Assembly: GCF_004014805.1 (NCBI RefSeq)
Contig: NZ_ATDN01000012.1
Coordinates: 1 to 64,000 of the forward strand
Direction: 5' to 3'
From: Mycolicibacterium elephantis DSM 44368
GTDB taxonomy: Bacteria; Actinomycetota; Actinomycetes; Mycobacteriales; Mycobacteriaceae
DNA length: 64,000 bases
The notes beneath the pieces were generated by a model. The model searched no databases. It saw only the letters and a list, made by a program, of their open reading frames with translations, and was not told the origin of the DNA. A program made the translations under genes and the position numbers. Shown one piece after another: positions 46,344 through 53,863 of the stretch (positions within the stretch are counted from its first letter, which is position 1; each line of letters starts with the position of its first letter).

Positions 46344-46609
46344 GCGAACGTGGGTTACCCGCACACCTTGGCGCCGTTTGGCGTGACACGAGCCCACACT
46401 CGGCGGGTGAAGGGCGCACGACGGGTATGCCCGCCCCCGCGAACGTGGGTTACCCGCACACCTACGCGGCGTTCGGCGTGCGTCAACCCCACACTCGGCG
46501 GGCGAAGGGCGCACGACGGGTAGGCCCACCGCCGCGAACGTGGGTTACCCACACACCTTCGCGGCGTTTGGCGTGCGTCAACCCCACACTCGGCGGGCGA
46601 AGGGCGCAG
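46344..46609. repeat. 95-bp tandem repeat, nearly three copies, filling the recD-transporter gap
   Basis: Units start at GCGAACGTGGGTTACCC (46344, 46439 and 46534) and recur every 95 bases; the third unit stops near 46609. Each has GTGGGTTACCC(G/A)CAC, itself an imperfect palindrome, and later CCCACACTCGGCGGG and GAAGGGCGCA. 95 is not a multiple of three and no frame is conserved, so it is not coding. The whole 362-base gap 46315-46676 holds nothing else. It has the look of a MIRU/VNTR-type locus. Confidence 0.85.
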
Positions 46610-46676
46610 GAAAAGCGTTTAGGTGCGGTTTTCACCGGCAATCCGCAGTCATCACCAGCGCGGATGGAGCACTCCC

Positions 46677-48281
46677 ATGACCACGCAGAACCAGGTCGCG
46701 CCGACCGACGTCGACAAGGCCCTACTCGACACCGCAACGTACCGCAGCCTCGGCGAACAGAAGCTCTCACCGAAGGAGGAGCGCTTCGAAAAGGGCAGGC
46801 GGACCATCGGTTTGTTCCTCGCGCCGCTGCTCACGGCCGTGTTTCTCGTTCTGCCGATAGACATCCCGCGCACCCAACAGGTGTTGGCGGCCGTGCTGCT
46901 CGGCGTGATCGCGCTGTGGATCACCGAGGCGGTGCCGATCCCGATCGGCGGCCTGCTCGGGGTCGCCGTCGCGGTGTTCCTCGGCGTGGCACCGGTCGAC
47001 GACGTGCTCGGCCCGTTCGGCTCGTCGACGATCTTCACGTTCATCGGTGCGTTCATTCTCGCGCAGGCCATGCTCAAACACGGTGTCGCCCGGCGCTTTG
47101 CGTTCCGCATCCTGGCGCTGCCGCGCGCGGGCCGCTCGACCACCGGCGTCATCATCGCGTTCGGTGTCATCACCTCGCTGCTGTCGGCGTTCGTGTCCAA
47201 CACCGCCACCGTCGCGATGCTGCTGCCGACGGCCATCGGCATCATCGCCGTCATCGCCAAACTGCTGCAGGAACGCGGCGACGTCGAACCCGACTTCGAC
47301 CCGCGCCGATTGCGCGTCGGCGCGGCCATCATGCTGATGCTGGCCTACGGCGCCAGCGTCGGGGGCCTGCTCACGCCGGTCGGCAGCCCACCCAACCTGA
47401 TCGGCCGCGGCCTCATCGAGGAAGCCACCGGCGAGCGAATCAGCTTCGCGCAGTGGATGGTTATGGCCATTCCGATCTGCGCGCTGATGTTCGCCCTCCT
47501 GGCGTTCATCCTGCTGCGCCTCAACAGGCCCGAGATCAAACGCATCGACGGCGTCGCCGAGTACGTCGCCAGGGAACGCGAAAAGCTCGGCAAGCTCTCG
47601 CGTGCCGAGAAGAACACGCTGATCGCGTTCGGCGTCACGGTGACGCTGTGGATCCTGCCCGGTGTCTTCGCGTTGATCGCGGGCACCGAGTCCGAGGTCT
47701 ACACGTTCGTCAGCGACCGCCTCGACGAGGGCGTCGTCGCCGTGTTCGGCGCGTCGCTGTTGTTCCTGCTGCCCACCGACTGGCAGAGCCGCGAATTCAC
47801 CCTGCGCTGGCGCGACGCCGCCCAGATCGACTGGGGCACAATCATTCTGTTCGGCACCGGGATCATCTTCGGCTCGCTGATCGCCGACACCGGCCTGGCC
47901 GAGGCCATCGGCACCTCGATCAACGACGCGCTCGGCCTGTCCAGCGTCATCCCGATCACGATCTTCGCGGTGATCCTCGCCATCCTGGTATCCGAGACCA
48001 CCAGCAACACCGCCTCGGCGGCCGTGGTGGTACCGATCATCATCCCGGTGGCGGTCGCGGCGGGCGTCAACCCGTTCGTGCCCGCGCTGGCGGCGACGTT
48101 CGCGGCGTCGTTCGGCTTCATGCTTCCGGTGTCGACGCCGCAGAACGCCATCGTCTACGGCTCGGGCGTCGTGCGGATCACCACGATGATCCGCTCGGGC
48201 ATCACGTTCGACATCGCAGGCGCGATCCTCATCGTCATCTTCCTGCCGATGATGATCAGCCTGCTAGGTTTGGGCGGATGA
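46677..48281 (+). CDS. DASS-family (SLC13) dicarboxylate:sodium symporter
   Basis: This is a 534-residue transporter with about eleven to twelve membrane segments. The two family SNT motifs are present in the two halves: VSNTATVAMLLPTAIG and ETTSNTASAAVVVPIIIPVA, the Na+/carboxylate sites. It also has GASVGGLLTPVGSPPNLIG and FMLPVSTPQNAIVYGSGVV. It should import C4-dicarboxylates such as malate, succinate or tartrate with sodium. ATG 46677 has GGAGC upstream; a frame to 46623 is open but less likely. Its stop overlaps the next gene as ATGA, tying transport to the dehydrogenase. Confidence 0.9.
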   Translation: MTTQNQVAPTDVDKALLDTATYRSLGEQKLSPKEERFEKGRRTIGLFLAPLLTAVFLVLPIDIPRTQQVLAAVLLGVIALWITEAVPIPIGGLLGVAVAVFLGVAPVDDVLGPFGSSTIFTFIGAFILAQAMLKHGVARRFAFRILALPRAGRSTTGVIIAFGVITSLLSAFVSNTATVAMLLPTAIGIIAVIAKLLQERGDVEPDFDPRRLRVGAAIMLMLAYGASVGGLLTPVGSPPNLIGRGLIEEATGERISFAQWMVMAIPICALMFALLAFILLRLNRPEIKRIDGVAEYVAREREKLGKLSRAEKNTLIAFGVTVTLWILPGVFALIAGTESEVYTFVSDRLDEGVVAVFGASLLFLLPTDWQSREFTLRWRDAAQIDWGTIILFGTGIIFGSLIADTGLAEAIGTSINDALGLSSVIPITIFAVILAILVSETTSNTASAAVVVPIIIPVAVAAGVNPFVPALAATFAASFGFMLPVSTPQNAIVYGSGVVRITTMIRSGITFDIAGAILIVIFLPMMISLLGLGG

Positions 48282-49333
48282 GCTCCATCGCCGTCATACC
48301 CGGGGACGGGATCGGTACGGAAGTGATCGAATCGGCGCGCGCCGTACTCGACGCCGTCGCCGCCAAACACGAAATCGACTTGTCCTACACCGAATTCGAC
48401 TGGTCCTGCCAGCGCTACGAACGCGAAGGCGCGATGATGCCCGACGACGGCATCGAAACCCTGAGCGGCTTCGACGCCATCCTGCTCGGCGCGGTCGGCT
48501 GGCCCGGCGTGCCCGACCACGTCTCGCTGTGGGGGCTGCTGATCCCGATCCGGCGGGCGTTTCGCCAGTACGTCAACCTGCGGCCGATCAGGGTGTTCGA
48601 CGGGGTCGCGAGCCCGCTGCGGCTGGCCGGCGACGTGGACTTCGTGGTCGTCCGCGAGAACGTCGAAGGCGAGTACAGCGAGATCGGCGGCCGGCTCAAC
48701 CGCGGCTTCCCCGACGAGATGGCCGTTCAGGAGTCGGTGTTCACCCGCGCCGGGGTCAGCCGCATCGCCGACTTCGCGTTCGAGCTCGCCCGCAAGCGGC
48801 GCGGGTATGTCACGTCGGCCACCAAGTCCAACGGCATCGTGCACACCCTGCCGTTCTGGGACGAAGTCGTCGCCGAGCGCGCCGAGCAGTTCCCGGATGT
48901 GCGCTTCGACAGCGAGCACATCGACGCGCTGGCCGCAAAGTTCGTGCTGCAGCCGCAGCGCTTCGACGTCGTGGTGGGCTCAAACCTGTTCGGCGACATC
49001 CTTTCTGACCTCGCCGCCGCGGTGGCCGGCTCGATCGGCATCGCGCCGTCGGCCAACCTCGACCCGACCAAGCAGCACCCGTCGATGTTCGAGCCCGTGC
49101 ATGGTTCGGCCCCCGACATCGCCGGGCAAGGGATCGCCAACCCCGTCGGCGCGGTGTGGTCGGCGGCGCTGATGCTCGAGCAACTCGGCCACCCGGACGC
49201 CGCCGCCGACGTGCTGGCCGCGATGGAGTCGACGCTGGCCAGCCCCGAGACGCGCACCGCGGACCTGGGCGGCAGCGCATCGACCGCCGAGGTCACCGAT
49301 GCGCTCGTCACCCGGGTGAATTCGGTGCGCTGA
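48278..49333 (+). CDS. D-malate/tartrate dehydrogenase-type decarboxylating oxidoreductase (isopropylmalate DH fold)
   Basis: This is a 351-residue beta-decarboxylating dehydrogenase: IAVIPGDGIGTEV, then LLGAVGWPGVPDHVSLWGL with QYVNLRPIR, RENVEGEYSEIGG, TSATKSNGIVHTLPFWDEV with the catalytic lysine, GDILSDLAAAVAGSIGIAPS and FEPVHGSAPDIAGQGIANP. The HVSLWGLLIPIR string and absence of the leucine-pathway substrate loop favour D-malate/tartrate dehydrogenase over isopropylmalate or isocitrate dehydrogenase. It would convert D-malate to pyruvate and CO2 or act on tartrate with NAD+. Coupling to a dicarboxylate symporter supports this. LeuB is the main alternative but less likely. Confidence 0.85.
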   Translation: MSSIAVIPGDGIGTEVIESARAVLDAVAAKHEIDLSYTEFDWSCQRYEREGAMMPDDGIETLSGFDAILLGAVGWPGVPDHVSLWGLLIPIRRAFRQYVNLRPIRVFDGVASPLRLAGDVDFVVVRENVEGEYSEIGGRLNRGFPDEMAVQESVFTRAGVSRIADFAFELARKRRGYVTSATKSNGIVHTLPFWDEVVAERAEQFPDVRFDSEHIDALAAKFVLQPQRFDVVVGSNLFGDILSDLAAAVAGSIGIAPSANLDPTKQHPSMFEPVHGSAPDIAGQGIANPVGAVWSAALMLEQLGHPDAAADVLAAMESTLASPETRTADLGGSASTAEVTDALVTRVNSVR

Positions 49334-49363
49334 CCATCGCTGAGCGCAGGTTAGCGCACCGAA
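49321..49363. repeat. Hairpin family copy B across the dehydrogenase stop codon
   Basis: TTCGGTGCGCT (49321-49331) and AGCGCACCGAA (49353-49363) pair perfectly with a 21-base loop containing CGCTGAGCGC. The right side extends to AGCGCACCGAAATCGC, matching copy A at 23393-23445 in plan. The left side is interrupted by the coding sequence. The stop codon TGA begins in the last base of the left arm. Confidence 0.75.
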
Positions 49364-49371
49364 ATCGCTGG

Positions 49372-49377
49372 TAGCGT
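49372..49377 (+). promoter_or_regulatory. Candidate -10 element TAGCGT for a leaderless amidohydrolase transcript
   Basis: TAGCGT (TANNNT) ends six bases before ATG 49384, the spacing expected for a leaderless message. This supports ATG 49384 over the GTG at 49378. Confidence 0.45.
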
Positions 49378-49383
49378 GTGCCC

Positions 49384-50655
49384 ATGCGGCTGCTGATCAA
49401 GAACGTCGAGATCTTCGACGGCCTGTCCGATCGCGCGACCTCCGGGCACGTGCTCATAGAGGGACGGACGATCGCGGCCGTCGACACCTCACCGATCAGC
49501 GAAGACGGCGCCACCGTCATCGACGGCAACGGCCGCACGCTGATGCCCGGCATGACCGACGCGCACGTGCACCTCGTCGGGATGGCCAACGCGCTGATCG
49601 ACTTCGTCATGGGGTCGCAGACCCAGCTCGCCGCGATGTCGCTCGCCATGGCCAAGGACGTCGTGCTGCGCGGGTTCACCACCGTGCGCGACATGGCCGG
49701 CGACACCGCGGGCCTCAAGAAGGTGATCGACGACGGCCTCGCGGTCGGCCCGCGGATCTATCCCAGCCAGGCGGCGGTCTCGCAGACGGCCGGGCACGGC
49801 GACTTCGGCTGGGTGTACCAGACGCCGACGGCGCTGGGCGGCAAGCAGTCTCGGGCCGAGGAGATCGGCTTCATGCGGGTGGCCGACGGCCCAGAACGCG
49901 TGCTGGCCGCGGTGCGCGAGCAGCTCAAGCTGGGCGCGTCGCAGATCAAGCTGATGGCCGGCGGCGGCGCCGCCTCGCTGTACGACCCGCTGTACACGTT
50001 GCAGTTCACCGAGGCCGAGCTGCGGGCGGCGGTGATGGCCGCCGAGGACTACGGCACCTACGTGGCGACGCACGTCTACAACGTCGCGGGCATCCGGCGG
50101 GCGGTGGACGCCGGGGTGAAGTCGATCGAGCACGGCCATCTCGCCGACGAGGCGACGATCGCGCTGCTCGCCGAGCGCGGGGTGTGGCTGTCGATGCAGC
50201 CGTTCGAGGAGCACGACCACCTGTTCATCAGCGAAGACAGCGCCGCCAAGAACCGCGAGATCTGCGGTGGTACCGTGCAGGTCTACGAGTGGGCGAAAAA
50301 GCATGGGGTCAAGACGGCTTGGGGCACCGATCTGTTGTTCGAGCCGGACAAAAATGCGCGCCAGAGCGACATGATGGTCCGGCTCAGCGAATACTTCACC
50401 AACGTCGAGGCGCTGAAGATGGTGACGTCGGGCAACGCCGAGCTGTTCCGGCTGGCCGGTGAGCGCGACCCGTACAAGTCCGCGCGGCTGGGCGAGGTGG
50501 CCAAGGGCGCGTGGGCGGATCTGCTGCTGGTCGACGGCGACCCGCTGGCCGACCTGAGCGTGCTCGGGGACTCCGGCAAGAACCTGGCGCTGATCGTTAA
50601 AGACGGCACGGTCATCAAGAACACGTGCGATATTGGTACCCGTGGCAACGATTGA
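49384..50655 (+). CDS. Amidohydrolase-family metal-dependent hydrolase
   Basis: This is a 423-residue TIM-barrel amidohydrolase of the imidazolonepropionase/prolidase-like group. All metal ligands can be seen: DAHVHL after strand 1, Lys in QIKLMAGGGA (likely carboxylated), His in YVATHVYN, His in IEHGHLADE, and Asp in AWGTDLLFE. The beta-sandwich part (RLLIKNVEIF at the start, DLLLVDGDPL near the end) is present. There is no signal peptide, so it is cytosolic. The substrate may be an N-acyl amino acid, lactone or xenobiotic amide. Its end overlaps the SRPBCC gene by 14 bases. Confidence 0.88.
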   Translation: MRLLIKNVEIFDGLSDRATSGHVLIEGRTIAAVDTSPISEDGATVIDGNGRTLMPGMTDAHVHLVGMANALIDFVMGSQTQLAAMSLAMAKDVVLRGFTTVRDMAGDTAGLKKVIDDGLAVGPRIYPSQAAVSQTAGHGDFGWVYQTPTALGGKQSRAEEIGFMRVADGPERVLAAVREQLKLGASQIKLMAGGGAASLYDPLYTLQFTEAELRAAVMAAEDYGTYVATHVYNVAGIRRAVDAGVKSIEHGHLADEATIALLAERGVWLSMQPFEEHDHLFISEDSAAKNREICGGTVQVYEWAKKHGVKTAWGTDLLFEPDKNARQSDMMVRLSEYFTNVEALKMVTSGNAELFRLAGERDPYKSARLGEVAKGAWADLLLVDGDPLADLSVLGDSGKNLALIVKDGTVIKNTCDIGTRGND

Positions 50656-51085
50656 GCGCACCCGCACCATCGCGGCGCCCATCGAGGAAATCTGGGACGT
50701 ACTGGCCGATTTCGGCGGGATCAGCGAGTGGGCCGACAACGTCGAGCACTCGTGCATCCTGGTCAGCCGGGCAAAGCCGCTCGGCACCGCGCGCCGCCTC
50801 CAGGTCGGGCGCGACACCCTCGTCGAGACCATCACCGAGTTCGACCCGCCGCACACCCTGGCCTACCACATCGAGGGCCTGCCCAAGCAGCTGGGCGAGC
50901 TCTCCAACCGCTGGACACTGCGGTCGGCGGGCAATTCCACCACCGTGACGCTGACCAGCACGGTCGAGATCGGCTCGCGGGTGGACCAACAACTGGCCGA
51001 ACGCGTCATGTGTCGCATGCTGGCCAAACAGTCCGACTCGATGCTGGCCGGGCTGGCGGACCGATTGGAGAGTGCACGTGTCTGA
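50642..51085 (+). CDS. SRPBCC (START-like) ligand-binding protein
   Basis: This is a ~147-residue protein with the polyketide-cyclase/START-like fold pattern: IERTRTIAAPIEEIWDVLADFGGISEWADNV, then RRLQVGRDTLVETITEFDPP, LAYHIEG and a C-terminal amphipathic helix (AERVMCRMLAKQSDSMLAGLADRL). Such proteins bind hydrophobic ligands or act as cyclases/dehydratases. GTG 50642 lies within the end of the amidohydrolase gene. The stop overlaps the sulfatase start. Position between two hydrolases suggests binding of a shared hydrophobic substrate; this is inference. Confidence 0.82.
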   Translation: MATIERTRTIAAPIEEIWDVLADFGGISEWADNVEHSCILVSRAKPLGTARRLQVGRDTLVETITEFDPPHTLAYHIEGLPKQLGELSNRWTLRSAGNSTTVTLTSTVEIGSRVDQQLAERVMCRMLAKQSDSMLAGLADRLESARV

Positions 51086-52886
51086 GCATCCCGACATCGT
51101 CATCATCATGACCGACGAGGAGCGCGCGGTCCCGCCGTACGAGGCGCCCGAGGTACGCGCGTGGCGGGACCGAACGCTCAAGGGCCGCAAGTGGTTCGAG
51201 GAGAACGGCATCAGCTTCGAGCGGCACTACACCGGCTCGCTGGCCTGCGTGCCGAGCCGTCCGACGATCTTCACCGGCCAGTACCCCGACCTGCACGGCG
51301 TCACCCAGACCGACGGCATCGGCAAGACGGCCGACGACACCCGCATGCGCTGGCTGCGCAAAGGCGAGGTGCCTACCCTGGGCAACTGGTTCCGCGCTGC
51401 CGGCTACGACACCCACTACGACGGCAAGTGGCACATCTCCCACGCCGACCTGCACGACCCGGTGACCGGCGAGCCGCTGGCGACCAACGACGAATGCGGC
51501 GTCGTCGACCCGGAGGCCGTGCAGCAGTATCTCGACGCTGATCCACTTGCGCCGTTTGGCTTTTCGGGCTGGGTCGGCCCGGAGCCGCACGGCGCTCCGC
51601 TGGCCAACGCGGGGATCCGGCGCGACCCGCTGATCGCCGACCGGGTGGTGGCGTGGCTGATGGACCGGTACGCGCGGCGCCGCGCGGGCGATCCCGACGC
51701 GCTGCGGCCGTTCCTGTTGGTGGCCAGCTTCGTCAACCCGCACGACATCGTGCTGTTCCCGCTGTGGTCGCGGAACAACCCGCTGCCTCCGTCTCCGCTG
51801 GAGCCGCCGCCGATTCCGAAGGCGCCCACCGCGGATGAGGATCTGTCGACCAAGCCGGCCGCGCAGATCGCGTACCGGGAGTCGTACTACTCGGGGTACG
51901 GCGTGGCCCCCGCGATCGAGCGCATGTACACCAAGAATGCGCAGACCTACCGCGATATGTACTACCGGCTGCACGCCGAGGTCGACACGCCGATCGACCG
52001 GGTGCGCCGGGCGGTGACCCAGGGCGGCTCGGAGAACGCGGTGCTGGTGCGCACGTCGGATCACGGTGATCTGCTCGGCGCACACGGTGGGCTGCACCAG
52101 AAGTGGTTCAACCTCTACGACGAGGCGACGCGGGTGCCGTTCGTGGTGGCGCGGATCGGGTCGCAGGCCACGTCGGCGCGTACGGTGACGGCGCCGACGT
52201 CGCACGTGGACATCGTGCCGACGCTGCTCGGGGCCGCCGGGGTCGACGTGGACGCGACGGCGGCGAAGCTGGCCGAGACGTTCAGCGAGGTGCATCCGCT
52301 GCCGGGCCGCAACCTGATGCCGGTGGTCGACGGCGAACCCGCCGACGAGTCGCGCGCGGTGTACCTGATGACCCGCGACAACGTCCTCGAGGGCGACACG
52401 CTGGCGTCAGGCCTGGCGCGTCAGCTCAAGCAGACCGTCAAACCGCCTGCGCCGCTGCGGATCCGGGTGCCTGCGTTCGTCGGCTCGAACTTCGAGGGCC
52501 TGGTGGTGCGTGTCGACGGCGTGCCCGGCGGCGAGGGCCATCTGTGGAAGCTGGTGCGCACGTTCGACGATCCGGGGACGTGGACCGAGCCGGGGGTGCG
52601 TCATCTGTCGGCCAGCGCGCTGGGCGGCGAGATGTACCGCAGCGAGCCGGTCGACGACCAGTGGGAGCTCTACGACCTGACCGCGGACCCCGACGAGGCC
52701 GAGAACCGGTGGACGGACCCGGCCCTGCACGAGCTGCGCCAGCATTTGCGGATGGAGCTCAAACAGACACGGGCGGTGTCGATTCCGGAACGCAACAACC
52801 CGTGGCCGTACGCGTCGCGCAGGCCTCCGGAGCCGGGCCGGGGTGTGCGCGGGGCGCTGCAGCGGGTCGGGATCCTGTCCAGTTGA
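51072..52886 (+). CDS. Sulfatase with formylglycine motif (cytosolic type I)
   Basis: This is a 604-residue alkaline-phosphatase-superfamily sulfatase. DIVIIMTDEER provides the first metal Asp residues. CVPSRPTIFTG (residues 59-69) is the Cys-x-Pro-Ser-Arg signature whose cysteine becomes formylglycine, needing a formylglycine-generating enzyme encoded elsewhere. YDGKWHIS and RTSDHGDLLGAHGGLHQKW supply further active-site residues, and WELYDLTADPDEAENRW is the usual late motif. There is no signal peptide. It could hydrolyse an aryl or choline-type sulfate ester. GTG 51072 or 51078 overlaps the SRPBCC stop; the end overlaps the next gene by TTGA. Confidence 0.92.
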   Translation: MHVSEHPDIVIIMTDEERAVPPYEAPEVRAWRDRTLKGRKWFEENGISFERHYTGSLACVPSRPTIFTGQYPDLHGVTQTDGIGKTADDTRMRWLRKGEVPTLGNWFRAAGYDTHYDGKWHISHADLHDPVTGEPLATNDECGVVDPEAVQQYLDADPLAPFGFSGWVGPEPHGAPLANAGIRRDPLIADRVVAWLMDRYARRRAGDPDALRPFLLVASFVNPHDIVLFPLWSRNNPLPPSPLEPPPIPKAPTADEDLSTKPAAQIAYRESYYSGYGVAPAIERMYTKNAQTYRDMYYRLHAEVDTPIDRVRRAVTQGGSENAVLVRTSDHGDLLGAHGGLHQKWFNLYDEATRVPFVVARIGSQATSARTVTAPTSHVDIVPTLLGAAGVDVDATAAKLAETFSEVHPLPGRNLMPVVDGEPADESRAVYLMTRDNVLEGDTLASGLARQLKQTVKPPAPLRIRVPAFVGSNFEGLVVRVDGVPGGEGHLWKLVRTFDDPGTWTEPGVRHLSASALGGEMYRSEPVDDQWELYDLTADPDEAENRWTDPALHELRQHLRMELKQTRAVSIPERNNPWPYASRRPPEPGRGVRGALQRVGILSS

Positions 52887-53665
52887 CGAACGCGACCAGC
52901 ACCACGCCGAGGCGCAACTCGCCGCGGGTGGTGACGTGGCGGTGGATCGCGGCGGTCCTGGCGCTGAGTCAGTTGGCCGCACCGTTCGTCACGCAAGCGG
53001 TGGCCGGCGACTTCCTGAAGGCCGGCGCGACGAACGCGGCGCTGATCACCCCGGCCGGCTATGCGTTCAGCCTGTGGGGTGTGATCACGGTGTTGAGCGC
53101 GGCGACGATGCTGGCGGTGCTGCGGTTCGGGCTCGGCGCGTGGTGGGAGACGAGCGTGCTGGTCGACGCCAGCGTGGTGTTCGCCGGGTTCAGCGTGTGG
53201 CTGCTGGTGACCGCGCAGGGCTGGCTGTGGGTCAGCGTGGTGGTGTTCGCACTGATGGTGTCGGCGTTGAGCCACATCATGCGACTGTTGGTGCGGCGCA
53301 GCCACGACATGACGTGTGAGCGGTGGCTGGCGGTGTTGGCGACGGCGACCTTCGGGCTGTATCTGGGATGGGGCAGCGTCGCGGTGTTCGCGAACGTCGC
53401 CGCGGCGCTGATCGACAGCAGGGTACCGGCCGCGGTGGTGTGGTGGCAGCTGGCGGTGCTGGTCGCGGCGACGGCGTTCGCGGTCTGGTTGGCGCGGATG
53501 CTGCGCGGCACGCCGGCGTATGTGGCCGGGGTGTTGTGGGCGCTGGTCGCGATCACCATCGGTGCTGCGCAGCGCGGCAGCGCGGTGTTGTCGACGACGA
53601 CGGTACTGGCGGCCGTGCTCGTGCTCGGCACGGCGGTGACGGCGATGCGCCGACGCCGGATCTAA
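52883..53665 (+). CDS. Tryptophan-rich TspO/MBR-like membrane protein
   Basis: This is a 260-residue protein with about seven membrane helices. The segment ITPAGYAFSLWGVITVL matches the start of TspO/MBR-related tryptophan-rich membrane proteins, but the total is longer than the ~160-residue, five-helix TspO. TTG 52883 overlaps the sulfatase stop (TTGA), so the start is unusual but placed by coupling. It may bind or move a small hydrophobic ligand for the operon. The stop lies inside the left 18-bp direct repeat flanking the protease gene. Family assignment is tentative. Confidence 0.65.
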   Translation: MTNATSTTPRRNSPRVVTWRWIAAVLALSQLAAPFVTQAVAGDFLKAGATNAALITPAGYAFSLWGVITVLSAATMLAVLRFGLGAWWETSVLVDASVVFAGFSVWLLVTAQGWLWVSVVVFALMVSALSHIMRLLVRRSHDMTCERWLAVLATATFGLYLGWGSVAVFANVAAALIDSRVPAAVVWWQLAVLVAATAFAVWLARMLRGTPAYVAGVLWALVAITIGAAQRGSAVLSTTTVLAAVLVLGTAVTAMRRRRI

Positions 53666-53675
53666 CGGTTCCGTA
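53658..53675. repeat. 18-bp direct repeat, left copy, flanking the protease gene
   Basis: GGATCTAACGGTTCCGTA matches the sequence at 58243-58260 in 17 of 18 positions. It includes the TAA stop of the TspO-like gene. The two copies bracket a single gene of about 4.4 kb. Confidence 0.7.
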
Positions 53676-53683
53676 CGCCAGGT

Positions 53684-53694
53684 GCTAAGTTAGC
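53684..53694. promoter_or_regulatory. Palindrome GCTAAGTTAGC in the protease promoter region
   Basis: The perfect palindrome around a central G is bordered by GGT on the left and AACC on the right. It lies about 170 bases before the protease start, in the AT-richest gap of the right half. Operator function is a guess. Confidence 0.35.
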
Positions 53695-53863
53695 AACCTT
53701 CTCTGGCGTCAATACTGCGCAGGCACACTTTGCGGAAGCTCGGTCTTGCGTCAACCTAACTACTTAGCTATGCGCTTTCATAATGCATGGGAAACATCAC
53801 TTTAGCCGTGGAGGCATGGTAACTTCTTTTTGGTTTTGTGACCGATAAACGAGGGGGTTTTGG

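Noticed and set aside
42515-46419. Two long minus-strand open frames antisense to recB and recD
   Set aside because: Same high-G+C shadow effect; the plus-strand genes carry every helicase motif.
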